This document shows, piece by piece, positions 26,978 through 35,527 of a stretch of 64,000 bases of DNA. The position numbers were made by a program, and so were the translations under genes. The stretch comes from Sphingobacterium sp. HMA12. GTDB lineage: Bacteria > Bacteroidota > Bacteroidia > Sphingobacteriales > Sphingobacteriaceae. Under the pieces are notes generated by a model. The model ran no database searches, had not been told where the DNA came from, and worked only from the letters and a program-made list of their open reading frames with translations. The stretch covers positions 2,163,765 to 2,227,764 of the forward strand of contig NZ_BEYR01000001.1 of the NCBI RefSeq assembly GCF_002933815.1, in the 5' to 3' direction. Every line of letters starts with the position of its first letter. The stretch's first letter is position 1.

Positions 26978-27295
26978 ATGTTCGGGTTGGCAAATGTGCG
27001 ATTTAATCTCTTCTTCTGCTTAAATAGGTCTGAATATACGAAACTCAAAAAAAACGCGAAGAATAAAATAAAAACTTATCCTTACCTCTTGATGGTGGAA
27101 GGAAAAGCTTTGGACTCTCCCCAGCTTGAAACCGGAACACGTTCCCGAATGAAAATATTACATGTCAATCCCAATGAGGATCTACCACTTGATACCATTA
27201 CAACTATTTTAAAGGCAGTCCTTAACCTCTATCGGGACGGAAAAATTTCCTATTCGCATTGGTCAGTGCATTTAAATAATATTTACTTAACCTAA
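26978..27295 (+). CDS. Possible small protein, unknown (weak)
   Basis: A 105-codon frame, divergent from the DUF4269 gene with only a few bases between the starts. The second half from MVEGKALDSPQLETGTRSRM onward looks protein-like (DTITTILKAVLNLYRDGKIS), while the first 38 residues are of unlikely composition. The true start may be 27092. No family is recognised. Confidence 0.35.
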   Translation: MFGLANVRFNLFFCLNRSEYTKLKKNAKNKIKTYPYLLMVEGKALDSPQLETGTRSRMKILHVNPNEDLPLDTITTILKAVLNLYRDGKISYSHWSVHLNNIYLT

Positions 27296-27365
27296 AATCA
27301 ACAATCCACCACTACCTTTACCGCGGTTTAAAAATCACCTAGTCATTTAAACAGCTACTCGACAA

Positions 27366-30300
27366 ATGAGAAAACATTTGATTACCAGCATTTTGCTAAG
27401 CACAATTGGTACATCGATTACCTACGCGCAAAATGAAACTACCTCTGCTCTCAATGGAACGGTCAGAGAAGGGAACACGCCTATCAATGGTGCAACAATC
27501 GAAGCTATCCATTTACCATCTGGGACAAAATACACGACTTCATCGCGAATCGATGGTCGCTATAACCTTCCCAATATGCGTATCGGTGGCCCTTATCAAA
27601 TCACCATAACTTATTTAGGTCATACACCCAATGTTAAGCAAATAGAAAAACTGGCATTGGGACAAAGTTCAACACTTGATATTCAGATGATCTCCAATGA
27701 TCGGCTTTTGGAAGAAGTTGTTGTCGTGGGTACACGGCAGGGAAAAGTCTTCAATTCAGGACGAACAGGGGCTTCACAGAATATCTCACGCACGGCAATA
27801 CAGAATCTGCCTACGCTAAACCGTAGTTTTACGGATTTTGTCAAGTTGACTCCTCAATTTTCGATGCAATATGGTAATCCATCATTTGCAGGGAGAAGTA
27901 ACTTGGCAAACAACTTCACAATTGATGGTGCCTTATTTAACAATGCTTTTGGATTACAGGGAACGATCGGAAGCCAGACAAACTCTCAGCCGATCAACAT
28001 GGATGCCTTTGAGGAGATCTCCGTCAATATTGCACCCTATGATGTAAGACAGAACGGTTTCACAGGAGCTGCAATCAATGCTGTCACGCGAAGTGGCACA
28101 AACGAGATACAGGGGTCATTAAATTACTATTTCAGAAATCAAGCCTTGGTTAATAAATACAATTCAGCTGGACTGAAAGCTCCCGTCAATAATTTCAACC
28201 TCAAAGGATATGGCTTTACAGTCGGCGGTCCGATTATAAAAAATAAGCTATTCTTTTTTGCCAGCGGAGAAATTGAGCGAAGGGTGGATCCGGGCACAAA
28301 TTTTATCGCTTCACGCGGAGGCAACACCGGGCCCAACGTCTCAACTGTCTCAGCCGAAAAACTGGATGATCTAGCTAAATACCTCAAATCCATCGGATAT
28401 AATCCCGGTTCTTATCAAGATTATCCATTAGATACACGAAGTGATAAATTTTCAGTTAAATTAGATTATAACATCGATGCTAAAAATACACTGAGTGCTA
28501 AGTATTTTTACTTTCGTTCCTACCGCGATATTCTACCCTCAAATAGCGGTGCCCCAAAAAATAATAGGCAACCCTCAAATATAAGTTTACCGTTCAGTTC
28601 AGCAGGCTACGGGATCAACAACAATATGGATAATGTAAATCTGGAGTTGCGAACACGCATCAACAGCAAATATTCCAACTCCTTGACCGTCGGATATAAT
28701 GTGATGGATGATTATAGAGAATCCAAAGGTGGGCAACCTTTTCCTTTGGTTGACATTATGAATCCTGACGGCAGTAGTATGACTGCTTTTGGTTATGAAC
28801 CCTTTACAGCATTTAATAGTTTAAAAACAAAAGTTTTTCAGGCTACCAATAACTTTAATATTTACGCTGGAAAACATGAAATCACTTTAGGGGCTAATTT
28901 TGAAAATTACAAAACAACAAATGGTTTTGCGCCAAACTATTATGGTGCTTATACTTTTGCCAGTCTTGATGATTTTTATAATTCTGCTGAAAGCCATGTC
29001 TCAAATGCCACCAAATACCAAGTACAGTATTCTGTATTGGCTGATGGATCTTTCCCTTATGCTCAGATTTCAGCCAACATGTTTGGTTTATATGCCCAGG
29101 ATGCTTTTGCTGTAAACAATCACTTTAAACTGACGGCCGGGTTAAGGGCTGATTTCACTGACATATCATCTCCTAGTAACCTGAAGAACGATAATGTCAG
29201 CAAATTGATCTTTGATCAGGGAGAAAAAATTGATGTTTCAAAATACCCTAAAGGTACAATCCTATGGTCGCCACGAATTGGATTTAACTGGAATGTCAAT
29301 GGAACCAATCAGACTCAAGTGCGCGGTGGTTCAGGAATTTTTACTGGTCGTCCACCATTGGTGTGGATCTCCAACCAGGCGGGCAACAATGGCGTTATGT
29401 TTGGATCTGAAACAATAGACAAGCCAACCAATCGTCCTTTCACACCGGATGTGGATGCCTACCGCAATGTGAACCATCAAACAGCAGCCAATAATTCAAG
29501 TTATAACCTCGCCGTAACAGCTAATAATTTCAAATTTATGCAGCTATGGCGGACAAATCTTGCGGTAGACCAAAAACTGCCGGGAGGAGTCATAGGTACA
29601 TTTGAGGCAATGTATTCTAAAGATATTAATTCTGTTTATTTCCGGAATGTCAATCTAAATACGATAGATGGTACCGCTTTAAACGGTGCAGATAACCGCA
29701 TGCGTTATACTACGCCACGAATATATGGTGCTGCGAAGCCTACGCCTGAAAATCCAAATATTTCGGATGCGATCATAATGTCCAATACTTCAAAAGGATA
29801 TAGCTATACCTTGACTGGAACATTATCCAAAGAATTTAAAGGCGGATTTTTTGCCAATATCGGCTATACCTATACCGATTCGAGATCTGTTAATGACGGC
29901 GGTTCAATCGCCCAATCGATGTGGCGGGATCGATATGTTTCTGGAAACCCGAACAATGCAGACCTCTCCTATTCAACTTACTTAGTAAAAAACAGATTTA
30001 TTGCCAATTTCTCTTATCGTAAAGAGTACTTTGACCATTTGGGAACAACATTTTCATTGTTCTATCAATTGCAGGACGGTCCGCGGTATTCTTACACCTA
30101 CGGTGGTGATCTAAACAATGATGGCCTATCTGGTAACGATTTGATTTATATTCCAACTAGTAAGGAGGAAATTGCATTAGTAGGCGACAGTGAAAAGGAT
30201 CTACGTACACCTGATCAGCTTTGGTCGCAATTGAATGGATACATCAACCAGGACAACTACCTCAATTCACACCGGGGCCAATATGCAAAACGTAATGCAC

Positions 30301-30632
30301 TTGTTGGAAAGATGATCGGAACTTTAGATATCCGTATTGCTCAGGATGTATTTTTAAATGCTGGCGGAAAGAAACATCAATTGCAAATTACATTCGACGT
30401 TTTCAATTTTGGAAATATGATCAATAAAAGTTGGGGGGTGGCGCAATTTGCCAATAAAGCAAATGGGATCTTGAATTACAAAGGGCTTAATGCTCAAGGG
30501 CAACCAACCTTCTCTTTCCCTTATTTGGATGCGACGAACCAAATTCCTTTGACCAATACATTCTCCAATAGTGTCGATGAGACATCGCGATGGAGAATTC
30601 AACTTGGTGTCCGTTATCGCTTCAATCAATAA
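27366..30632 (+). CDS. TonB-dependent receptor, Oar-like, with carboxypeptidase regulatory-like domain
   Basis: 1088 residues with a signal peptide (MRKHLITSILLSTIGTSITYAQ). An N-terminal carboxypeptidase regulatory-like domain (about 25-110, LNGTVREGNTPINGATIEAI) is followed by a plug domain (RTAIQNLPTLNRSFTDFVKL, NNFTIDGALFNNAFG) and a 22-strand-type barrel ending WRIQLGVRYRFNQ. It resembles the Oar group, which is not paired with SusD; no SusD gene is present. The ligand is unknown. Outer membrane location. The next gene, a phosphodiesterase, is separated by a hairpin. Confidence 0.93.
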   Translation: MRKHLITSILLSTIGTSITYAQNETTSALNGTVREGNTPINGATIEAIHLPSGTKYTTSSRIDGRYNLPNMRIGGPYQITITYLGHTPNVKQIEKLALGQSSTLDIQMISNDRLLEEVVVVGTRQGKVFNSGRTGASQNISRTAIQNLPTLNRSFTDFVKLTPQFSMQYGNPSFAGRSNLANNFTIDGALFNNAFGLQGTIGSQTNSQPINMDAFEEISVNIAPYDVRQNGFTGAAINAVTRSGTNEIQGSLNYYFRNQALVNKYNSAGLKAPVNNFNLKGYGFTVGGPIIKNKLFFFASGEIERRVDPGTNFIASRGGNTGPNVSTVSAEKLDDLAKYLKSIGYNPGSYQDYPLDTRSDKFSVKLDYNIDAKNTLSAKYFYFRSYRDILPSNSGAPKNNRQPSNISLPFSSAGYGINNNMDNVNLELRTRINSKYSNSLTVGYNVMDDYRESKGGQPFPLVDIMNPDGSSMTAFGYEPFTAFNSLKTKVFQATNNFNIYAGKHEITLGANFENYKTTNGFAPNYYGAYTFASLDDFYNSAESHVSNATKYQVQYSVLADGSFPYAQISANMFGLYAQDAFAVNNHFKLTAGLRADFTDISSPSNLKNDNVSKLIFDQGEKIDVSKYPKGTILWSPRIGFNWNVNGTNQTQVRGGSGIFTGRPPLVWISNQAGNNGVMFGSETIDKPTNRPFTPDVDAYRNVNHQTAANNSSYNLAVTANNFKFMQLWRTNLAVDQKLPGGVIGTFEAMYSKDINSVYFRNVNLNTIDGTALNGADNRMRYTTPRIYGAAKPTPENPNISDAIIMSNTSKGYSYTLTGTLSKEFKGGFFANIGYTYTDSRSVNDGGSIAQSMWRDRYVSGNPNNADLSYSTYLVKNRFIANFSYRKEYFDHLGTTFSLFYQLQDGPRYSYTYGGDLNNDGLSGNDLIYIPTSKEEIALVGDSEKDLRTPDQLWSQLNGYINQDNYLNSHRGQYAKRNALVGKMIGTLDIRIAQDVFLNAGGKKHQLQITFDVFNFGNMINKSWGVAQFANKANGILNYKGLNAQGQPTFSFPYLDATNQIPLTNTFSNSVDETSRWRIQLGVRYRFNQ

Positions 30633-30653
30633 GTAAAAAATAACGTAAATTTG

Positions 30654-30680
30654 ACCCATCCTGTTTAAGGATGGGTTTTA
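30654..30680 (+). terminator. Hairpin between the TonB receptor and phosphodiesterase genes
   Basis: ACCCATCCT and AGGATGGGT form a perfect 9-bp stem around GTTTA, followed by TTTTAC. It may end or partly attenuate the receptor message, as the next gene begins 12 bp later. Confidence 0.75.
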
Positions 30681-30691
30681 CTTTAATTAGC

Positions 30692-31636
30692 ATGAAAAAA
30701 ATAATAGTTTCTTTATTTGCATTCTTTATATATACTTCCTCCCAAGCACAGCATTTCGATCTGATTCCATTGGGTATATATGGTGGTGAACAAGAAGACA
30801 ATCTATCGGCTTATCTGATTGGAACTCCAAAAGACAGTACATTTCTTTGCCTTGATGCCGGTACAATAAATACAGGTATCCGAAAAGCGATTCAGTTAAA
30901 AAGCCTTTACGGAACAGAAGAAGCGATTCTACACAATCAAATCAAAGGATATTTTATCTCCCATGGTCATTTAGATCATTTATCTGGTTTGATTATCAAT
31001 TCCCCGGCTGACAGCAAAAAGGATATTTTTGCCATAGCTCCCGTCCTTCAAATTTTACAAAATCATTATTTTATCAACGATACCTGGATTAATTTTGCTG
31101 ATCAGGGCCAAAAACCCATTCTTGGAAAGTATCACTACCGTGAATTACAGGAAGGAATAGAACTTTCAGCCCAAAACACTCCATTCTTCCTGACTGCATA
31201 TGAATTAAGCCATGTAAATCCTTATAAAAGCAGTGCCGTACTTGTTCGCCATGCCGACCATTATCTGCTGTATCTCGGCGATACTGGTGCTGACCGTGTT
31301 GAAAAAGCTGACCAGCTTGACCAGCTTTGGAAAAATATCGCTCCCTTGATCAAAAAAGGACAATTGAATACCATATTGATCGAGGTATCTTTTCCGAATA
31401 ATCAACCCGAAAATTTGCTATTTGGTCACCTAACACCAAATCTGTTACTCGAGGAATTAAACAAGCTGAAAGAAAAAACGGAACGAGATGATCTCAAAGG
31501 GTTAAATATTGTGGTCACCCACCGAAAACCAACACGAAATAATCCTGAAATTATAAAAAATGAGCTCTTAAACAATAATCCCCTAAAAGTAAATTATATT
31601 TTCCCTGAGCAAGGCAAAAGGATTAGTTTACCTTAA
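30692..31636 (+). CDS. Class II 3',5'-cyclic-nucleotide phosphodiesterase, metallo-beta-lactamase-like fold
   Basis: 314 residues from MKKIIVSLFAFF with a signal peptide cleaved after SSQAQ, so periplasmic or exported. The metal motif HGHLDH is H91-G-H93-L-D95-H96, and later metal or structural residues appear in LLYLGDTGADRVEK and IEVSFPN and FGHLTPN. This is the PDEase_II pattern of yeast PDE1 and CpdP, which hydrolyse cAMP or cGMP. It follows the TonB receptor after a hairpin. Its role in a periplasmic setting is uncertain; nucleotide salvage is one possibility. Confidence 0.9.
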   Translation: MKKIIVSLFAFFIYTSSQAQHFDLIPLGIYGGEQEDNLSAYLIGTPKDSTFLCLDAGTINTGIRKAIQLKSLYGTEEAILHNQIKGYFISHGHLDHLSGLIINSPADSKKDIFAIAPVLQILQNHYFINDTWINFADQGQKPILGKYHYRELQEGIELSAQNTPFFLTAYELSHVNPYKSSAVLVRHADHYLLYLGDTGADRVEKADQLDQLWKNIAPLIKKGQLNTILIEVSFPNNQPENLLFGHLTPNLLLEELNKLKEKTERDDLKGLNIVVTHRKPTRNNPEIIKNELLNNNPLKVNYIFPEQGKRISLP

Positions 31637-31682
31637 ACCTTCAGATGCTCTAGTACTACAACATAGAATTAGGTTAGACAAA

Positions 31683-31711
31683 AAGAGCCCGGTATTCTAC
31701 CAGGCTCTTCA
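31683..31711 (-). terminator. Intrinsic terminator of the nitroreductase gene (minus strand)
   Basis: On the minus strand AAGAGCCTGG pairs with CCGGGCTCTT (one wobble), followed by TTTTTGTC. It is about 80 bp after the nitroreductase stop and also near the end of the convergent phosphodiesterase gene. Confidence 0.7.
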
Positions 31712-31791
31712 GTAAAAAATCTCTTTCCATTAATCCGTTCAACCTTTGGGGCTACTGTACTTTTTAGGCATTCCTATCCCGATAAAACAAG

Positions 31792-32391
31792 TTATATCGC
31801 CTGAATAATATCCGCCAAGTTTAAACGTGATTTGGCTGTTATGCTAGGCTGATTGGAGTCCTCCGCATTGCGATAGCCAATAGCAACAGCAAATAAAGTA
31901 TGATATTGTTCTAGCCCTAAAATATGATCATAGCGTTCATTTTCAATACCTTCCATTGGAGTCGCATCAATATGATTTGTTGCACATGCTGCGAGAAAAA
32001 ATCCCAAAGAAAGATATACTTGCTGCTTCATCCAGGATTGCACATGCTGCTCTCCCTGTGATTTCAAAAAACGATGGTAATAATTTATGGAACCTTCAGG
32101 TAGTGTTCCGTTGATCTGCTCTTCAAATCGTTGCACATCATTAAGTGCACTAAACACAACTAGGTGACTGGCCTCATTAATTTTTTCCGAATTCCAATAA
32201 GATGCATCAGCCAGTTTCGTTTTAGTCTCCCCATCTGAAATAAAGAAAAACTTCCATGGCTGACTATTGATGGAAGACGGGCTCAACCGAAGTATTTCTT
32301 TTAGTTCAGCGATCTTGTCCGCTGAAATTCTTTCCGTCGAATTATACTTCTTTGTTGTATAACGTTCTTTTGCTGTTTCTAAAAATGCCAT
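31792..32391 (-). CDS. Nitroreductase family NAD(P)H-dependent oxidoreductase
   Basis: 199 residues from MAFLETAKERYTTKKYN, the usual nitroreductase N-terminus that binds FMN phosphate. Further family marks are LSPSSINSQPWKFFFI and, near the end, EGIENERYDHILGLEQYHTLFAVAIGY. These flavin enzymes reduce quinones or nitro compounds. It is transcribed divergently from an HxlR regulator, with a start-to-start gap of 94 bp containing a symmetric promoter element. In Bacillus the HxlR-type HypR controls the nitroreductase HypO in the same arrangement, so redox or electrophile control is a reasonable inference. Confidence 0.92.
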   Translation of the reverse strand: MAFLETAKERYTTKKYNSTERISADKIAELKEILRLSPSSINSQPWKFFFISDGETKTKLADASYWNSEKINEASHLVVFSALNDVQRFEEQINGTLPEGSINYYHRFLKSQGEQHVQSWMKQQVYLSLGFFLAACATNHIDATPMEGIENERYDHILGLEQYHTLFAVAIGYRNAEDSNQPSITAKSRLNLADIIQAI

Positions 32392-32426
32392 AACATACAA
32401 TTTTAAATTAACTATATTTTTTATAG

Positions 32427-32460
32427 TTGCAAACTTAAATATAGTGTTATATATTTGCAA
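32427..32460. promoter_or_regulatory. Symmetric divergent promoter/operator between nitroreductase and HxlR genes
   Basis: TTGCAA at 32427 and TTGCAA at 32455 bracket 34 bp. Plus strand: TTG at 32427-32429, a 20-bp gap, TATATTTG at 32450-32457. Minus strand: TTG (complement of 32458-32460), a 20-bp gap, TAAGTTTG (complement of 32430-32437). Both halves fit the Bacteroidota TTG-N20-TAnnTTTG promoter, face to face on the same DNA. The whole element is an inverted repeat and probably the HxlR binding site. Confidence 0.8.
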
Positions 32461-32485
32461 TAACGGTCAAATTTGATAGTAACAG

Positions 32486-32833
32486 ATGTATTTGATAGAC
32501 AATAAACAATACCCATGCAGTACAAGCCTGACAATGAAGTATATAGGCGGAAAATGGAAGGCAGTCATTCTTATCCATTTAATTGAAAAAAAACGTTATA
32601 ATGAACTGAGAAAAGAATGTGCATTAATTACAGAGCGTACGTTGAGCCTACAGCTGAAGGAATTAGAAGCTGACGGTTTGGTTAAGCGCACCGTACATAC
32701 CGATAAAGCCCCCTTAAAGGTAGATTATGAACTTACAGAATTTGGAAAGACACTGATTCCACTATTGGAATCTATTGCACTTTGGGGCAGAGAGACTGCA
32801 ACTAGAACTGCAGGGATCCAACAGGTAAAATAA
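32486..32833 (+). CDS. HxlR family transcriptional regulator
   Basis: 115 residues, a winged helix-turn-helix. The recognition region spans GKWKAVILIHLIEKKRYNEL and LITERTLSLQLKELEADGLV with the wing KVDYELTEFGKTL. A single N-terminal cysteine, C11 (KQYPCSTSL), lies where redox-sensing members such as YodB and HypR have theirs, which would allow thiol-based sensing. Divergent from the nitroreductase and close to a symmetric promoter element, so it probably represses both itself and that gene. Confidence 0.92.
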   Translation: MYLIDNKQYPCSTSLTMKYIGGKWKAVILIHLIEKKRYNELRKECALITERTLSLQLKELEADGLVKRTVHTDKAPLKVDYELTEFGKTLIPLLESIALWGRETATRTAGIQQVK

Positions 32834-32873
32834 TAGGCCGACTTTAACTAGATAACATAAGCTGTCAAAAGCG

Positions 32874-32917
32874 TTTTTAATCAGGAAGCTGCCATCTCAA
32901 TTTGCTTCCTGATTAAA
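32874..32917. terminator. Bidirectional terminator hairpin between convergent genes
   Basis: TTAATCAGGAAGC pairs with GCTTCCTGATTAA around a 14-base loop, with T-run on the left (minus strand A-run) and A-run on the right, so it can end transcription from the HxlR gene on the plus strand and from the oxidoreductase gene on the minus strand. Confidence 0.7.
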
Positions 32918-32958
32918 ACTGAAATACATTGGCTGTAGCTGCTATCTGCCCGACCTGA

Positions 32959-33867
32959 TTAGAAGCTGTCTTCGACCAATTCTTTATTGACCATCGCTCC
33001 GGCAAGATTACCTGCGGCAACGGCATTGGAAACGGACCGCATCATACTGGCATTATCGCCACAAGCAAAAACCCCCTTAACCGAAGTTTTTTGAAAATTG
33101 TCAACGACAATATGCCCCTGCTCTGTCAGGTCACAGCCTAATTCGACGGGAATACCTGAATGCTGCTTAAAAGGAAGTGCTGCATACAATGCAGCAAATG
33201 TACTTGTGCTATTATCCTCGAAAACCACTTTTTCCAGCCAGCCATTCTTATGTTGTATTTTGATAACCTCTTCTTCAATAACAGCTATGCCATGCTTTTC
33301 CAATTTCGCTAACTGTTCCTCCTCAAAATTAGCTTTCCCCGAGGTTAATATTGTCAGATCTGTCGAGAGATTATTGACCAGAGAAGCCAAATGTAAAGCT
33401 CTTTCTCCATTAGCCATAATTGCAGTTTTCTTGCCGCTGAATTCATATCCATGACAGTACGGACAATGGATAACTGAAATACCCCAACAAGCTGAAAAAC
33501 CTTGAATATTGGGCATGACATCCTCTACTCCAGTTGCAAAAATTATTTTTTTTGCGCTAAAAGCTTCGCCATCTGCTGTGCTTATTTCAAAGCCATCTTT
33601 GGTTTTCTTTCCGCTCACAGCGAGCACTTGCTGAAAACGTACTGTTGGATAATTTAAGACCTGATCCTTAGCTTTTTGTGCTATTACCGATGGTTTTTCG
33701 CCGTCATGCGTAATGAAATTATGCGAATGTGGTGTTTGCCTATTACAAGGCAAACCGCTATCTATAATCAATACCTGACGTAATGAACGCCCCAAAGCCA
33801 TGGCTGCTGAGAGCCCGGCATAACTTCCTCCAATAATGATTGCGTCAAAATGTTTATCGTTTTCCAT
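32959..33867 (-). CDS. FAD-dependent thioredoxin-reductase-like oxidoreductase
   Basis: 302 residues from MENDKHFDAIIIGG. FAD binding by IIGGSYAGLSAAMALG (13-28) and GVFACGDNASMMRSVSNAVA at the end. The redox pair is C135/C138 in HCPYCHGYE, differing from the CATC of TrxB. The NADPH-site glycine motif is degenerate (ANGERALHLA). Such proteins often act as pyridine nucleotide-disulfide oxidoreductases for unknown substrates. It is 86 bp downstream of a methyltransferase gene on the same strand and may be co-transcribed with it. Confidence 0.9.
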   Translation of the reverse strand: MENDKHFDAIIIGGSYAGLSAAMALGRSLRQVLIIDSGLPCNRQTPHSHNFITHDGEKPSVIAQKAKDQVLNYPTVRFQQVLAVSGKKTKDGFEISTADGEAFSAKKIIFATGVEDVMPNIQGFSACWGISVIHCPYCHGYEFSGKKTAIMANGERALHLASLVNNLSTDLTILTSGKANFEEEQLAKLEKHGIAVIEEEVIKIQHKNGWLEKVVFEDNSTSTFAALYAALPFKQHSGIPVELGCDLTEQGHIVVDNFQKTSVKGVFACGDNASMMRSVSNAVAAGNLAGAMVNKELVEDSF

Positions 33868-33953
33868 CTTTATAAATTTGATTTTCGTTTCCTTAGCCAT
33901 ACAGTCATCTGAATAAATCAGGGTAATTTCATCAATGCTTGTTTTCGTTCGTG

Positions 33954-34550
33954 TTACTTTTTACAAGTAATAAAGTAAAAGGGATAATTCTCCTCCACTT
34001 CCCTGACTTCGATTAATCCATATTTTTCAAATGCTGTTTGAATAGATTCCAAGTCATAAAAGAACATATTAACTCCTCCAAACATTTCAAAACGGTCTGT
34101 ACCTATAGCCGTTCCCTGTCCATAGATACTTGCCTGTTTTGATACTGTCGTAAAGATCATATAACCATGGTCGGATAATTGTTCATAACAGTCATGTATA
34201 AATTTGGTCCGCTCGTCCGCTGCCAGCAGGTGGATTAACCCATGGCAAAATATTCCGTCATATTTTTTGGTATCAAAAGGCATATCAACGACCGACCCAT
34301 GATAAATAATCGTTTGAGGCCCGAAACGTTTTCGTGCGAGTTCAATTGCTGTATTGGACAACTCTATTCCCGTAATATCGATTCCATTTTCTAGAAATAT
34401 ATGACCATTCCGGCCATAACCAAATCCCGGAATTAGGATTTCTTTTATATTCTTCGTCAGAAAGAAATCTTTTGCTATTTGAGCTGAATGAGCCGGAAAT
34501 CCGCCCCACATCTCTCCTTTTTCCACAAAATTACGTTCCCAAAACTCCAT
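33954..34550 (-). CDS. Class I SAM-dependent methyltransferase (tellurite/thiopurine-like)
   Basis: 198 residues. Motif I is EILIPGFGYGRNGHIF at about 38-53, followed by ITGIELSNTAIELARKRF and, further on, YDGIFCHGLIHLLAADERTK. The tail is typical (NYPFYFITCKK). It resembles small-molecule methyltransferases of the TehB/thiopurine group. The upstream region holds two matching inverted repeats (34585-34668). Probably the first gene of a two-gene unit with the oxidoreductase. The substrate is unknown. Confidence 0.85.
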   Translation of the reverse strand: MEFWERNFVEKGEMWGGFPAHSAQIAKDFFLTKNIKEILIPGFGYGRNGHIFLENGIDITGIELSNTAIELARKRFGPQTIIYHGSVVDMPFDTKKYDGIFCHGLIHLLAADERTKFIHDCYEQLSDHGYMIFTTVSKQASIYGQGTAIGTDRFEMFGGVNMFFYDLESIQTAFEKYGLIEVREVEENYPFYFITCKK

Positions 34551-34584
34551 GTCTTTAGATTTTTAATTTTAATATATTGTATTT

Positions 34585-34603
34585 ATTGCATTCGGTTAGC
34601 AAT
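34585..34603. promoter_or_regulatory. Inverted repeat ATTGC-N9-GCAAT, copy 1
   Basis: ATTGCATTCGGTTAGCAAT. It lies 35 bp upstream of the methyltransferase start. The arms match copy 2 at 34650 exactly and the spacers have equal length, which points to a regulator binding site. A related GCAATTAAATTGC sits near 34678. Confidence 0.55.
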
Positions 34604-34649
34604 CATCTTATAATTGCGATAACGATAAACGAAGGTAAGTTTTTTTACT

Positions 34650-34668
34650 ATTGCAACTGTGTAGCAAT
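34650..34668. promoter_or_regulatory. Inverted repeat ATTGC-N9-GCAAT, copy 2
   Basis: ATTGCAACTGTGTAGCAAT. Centre-to-centre distance to copy 1 is 65 bp, about six helical turns. No regulator in the window can be assigned by sequence alone. Confidence 0.55.
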
Positions 34669-34742
34669 ATCATTAAATGCAATTAAATTGCAAATAAATT
34701 ACATTTAAAGATCTTGTTCCAAATCATGGTTATATATCAGTA

Positions 34743-34774
34743 TTGAAAAATACAGTATACCAACGATATCTTTG
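34743..34774 (+). promoter_or_regulatory. Promoter of the DUF1349 gene
   Basis: TTG at 34743-34745, a 21-bp gap, and TATCTTTG at 34767-34774 fit the Bacteroidota promoter pattern. The expected transcript start near 34781 gives a leader of about 35 bases before the ATG at 34816. Confidence 0.6.
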
Positions 34775-34815
34775 TCGTCAGATAAAAGAATATACCCTTT
34801 GCTAAAAAGAATATC

Positions 34816-35477
34816 ATGAAAAACATAAAAACATTTTTTGCGGCCTCATTGCTTCCTTTCTTTACGATGCAGGTGACTGCACAGAAATTGGACAAGATGA
34901 CCTGGTTTAACGAACCTATGGAGTGGACAATCAGTAACAATGCGTTGTCCATGTTTGTTACGCCCAAAAGTGACTACTGGCGAATATCCCATTATGGATT
35001 TACGGTGGATGATGCACCTTTCTTCTACACAGAGCGCGGTGGTGAATTTGAAGTGAAGGTCAGGTTTCGGCTAACTATAAAACTCGTTTTGATCAAGCAG
35101 GCCTTATGTTAAGGATAGATCATGAAAATTATATCAAAGCAGGAATAGAATTTGTCGACGGAAAGTATAACCTAAGTACTGTTGTCACGCATCGGACCAG
35201 CGACTGGAGCATTATACCGGTAGATAAAGAAATCCCTTTTATATGGATAAAGGCTATCCGGAGACTTGATGCCGTAGAGTTCTTTTATTCCTTTGATGAC
35301 AAGCAATATACGATGATGAGAAATGCATGGCTACAAGACAACCATCCCGTATTGGTTGGGGTGATGGGTGCATCACCGGATGGTGATGGCTTTCGGGCTA
35401 ATTTCGAACACTTTAGTATCAAGCATCTTCCCGACCAGCGTCGAACAAAATGGTTAAAAGAGAATAGTTCCAATTGA
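34816..35477 (+). pseudogene. DUF1349 protein with a single frameshift
   Basis: The gene begins MKNIKTFFAASLLPFFTMQV with a signal peptide and reads DUF1349 sequence (KLDKMTWFNEP, TPKSDYWRISHYGF) up to about 35060. There the frame breaks; reading one base back gives VSANYKTRFDQAGLMLRID, and the domain then continues unbroken (IEFVDGKYNLSTVVTHRTSD, VMGASPDGDGFRANFEHFSI) to the stop at 35475-35477. The break lies at CAGGTTTCGG (35061-35070); one missing G would restore the frame. Either a real mutation or an assembly error. DUF1349 proteins are concanavalin-like lectin folds of unknown ligand. The product, if restored, would be about 220 residues and exported. Confidence 0.85.
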
Positions 35478-35489
35478 TCAATATGGCCG

Positions 35490-35527
35490 AGTCTGTCAGA
35501 GGAGTTCCTTTTGACAGACTTGTTATT
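35490..35527. terminator. Hairpin between convergent genes
   Basis: AGTCTGTCA (35490-35498) and TGACAGACT (35512-35520) form a perfect 9-bp stem with a 13-base loop, followed by TGTTATT. The T-run is poor. It is after the DUF1349 stop and at the end of the convergent LuxR gene. Confidence 0.55.
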
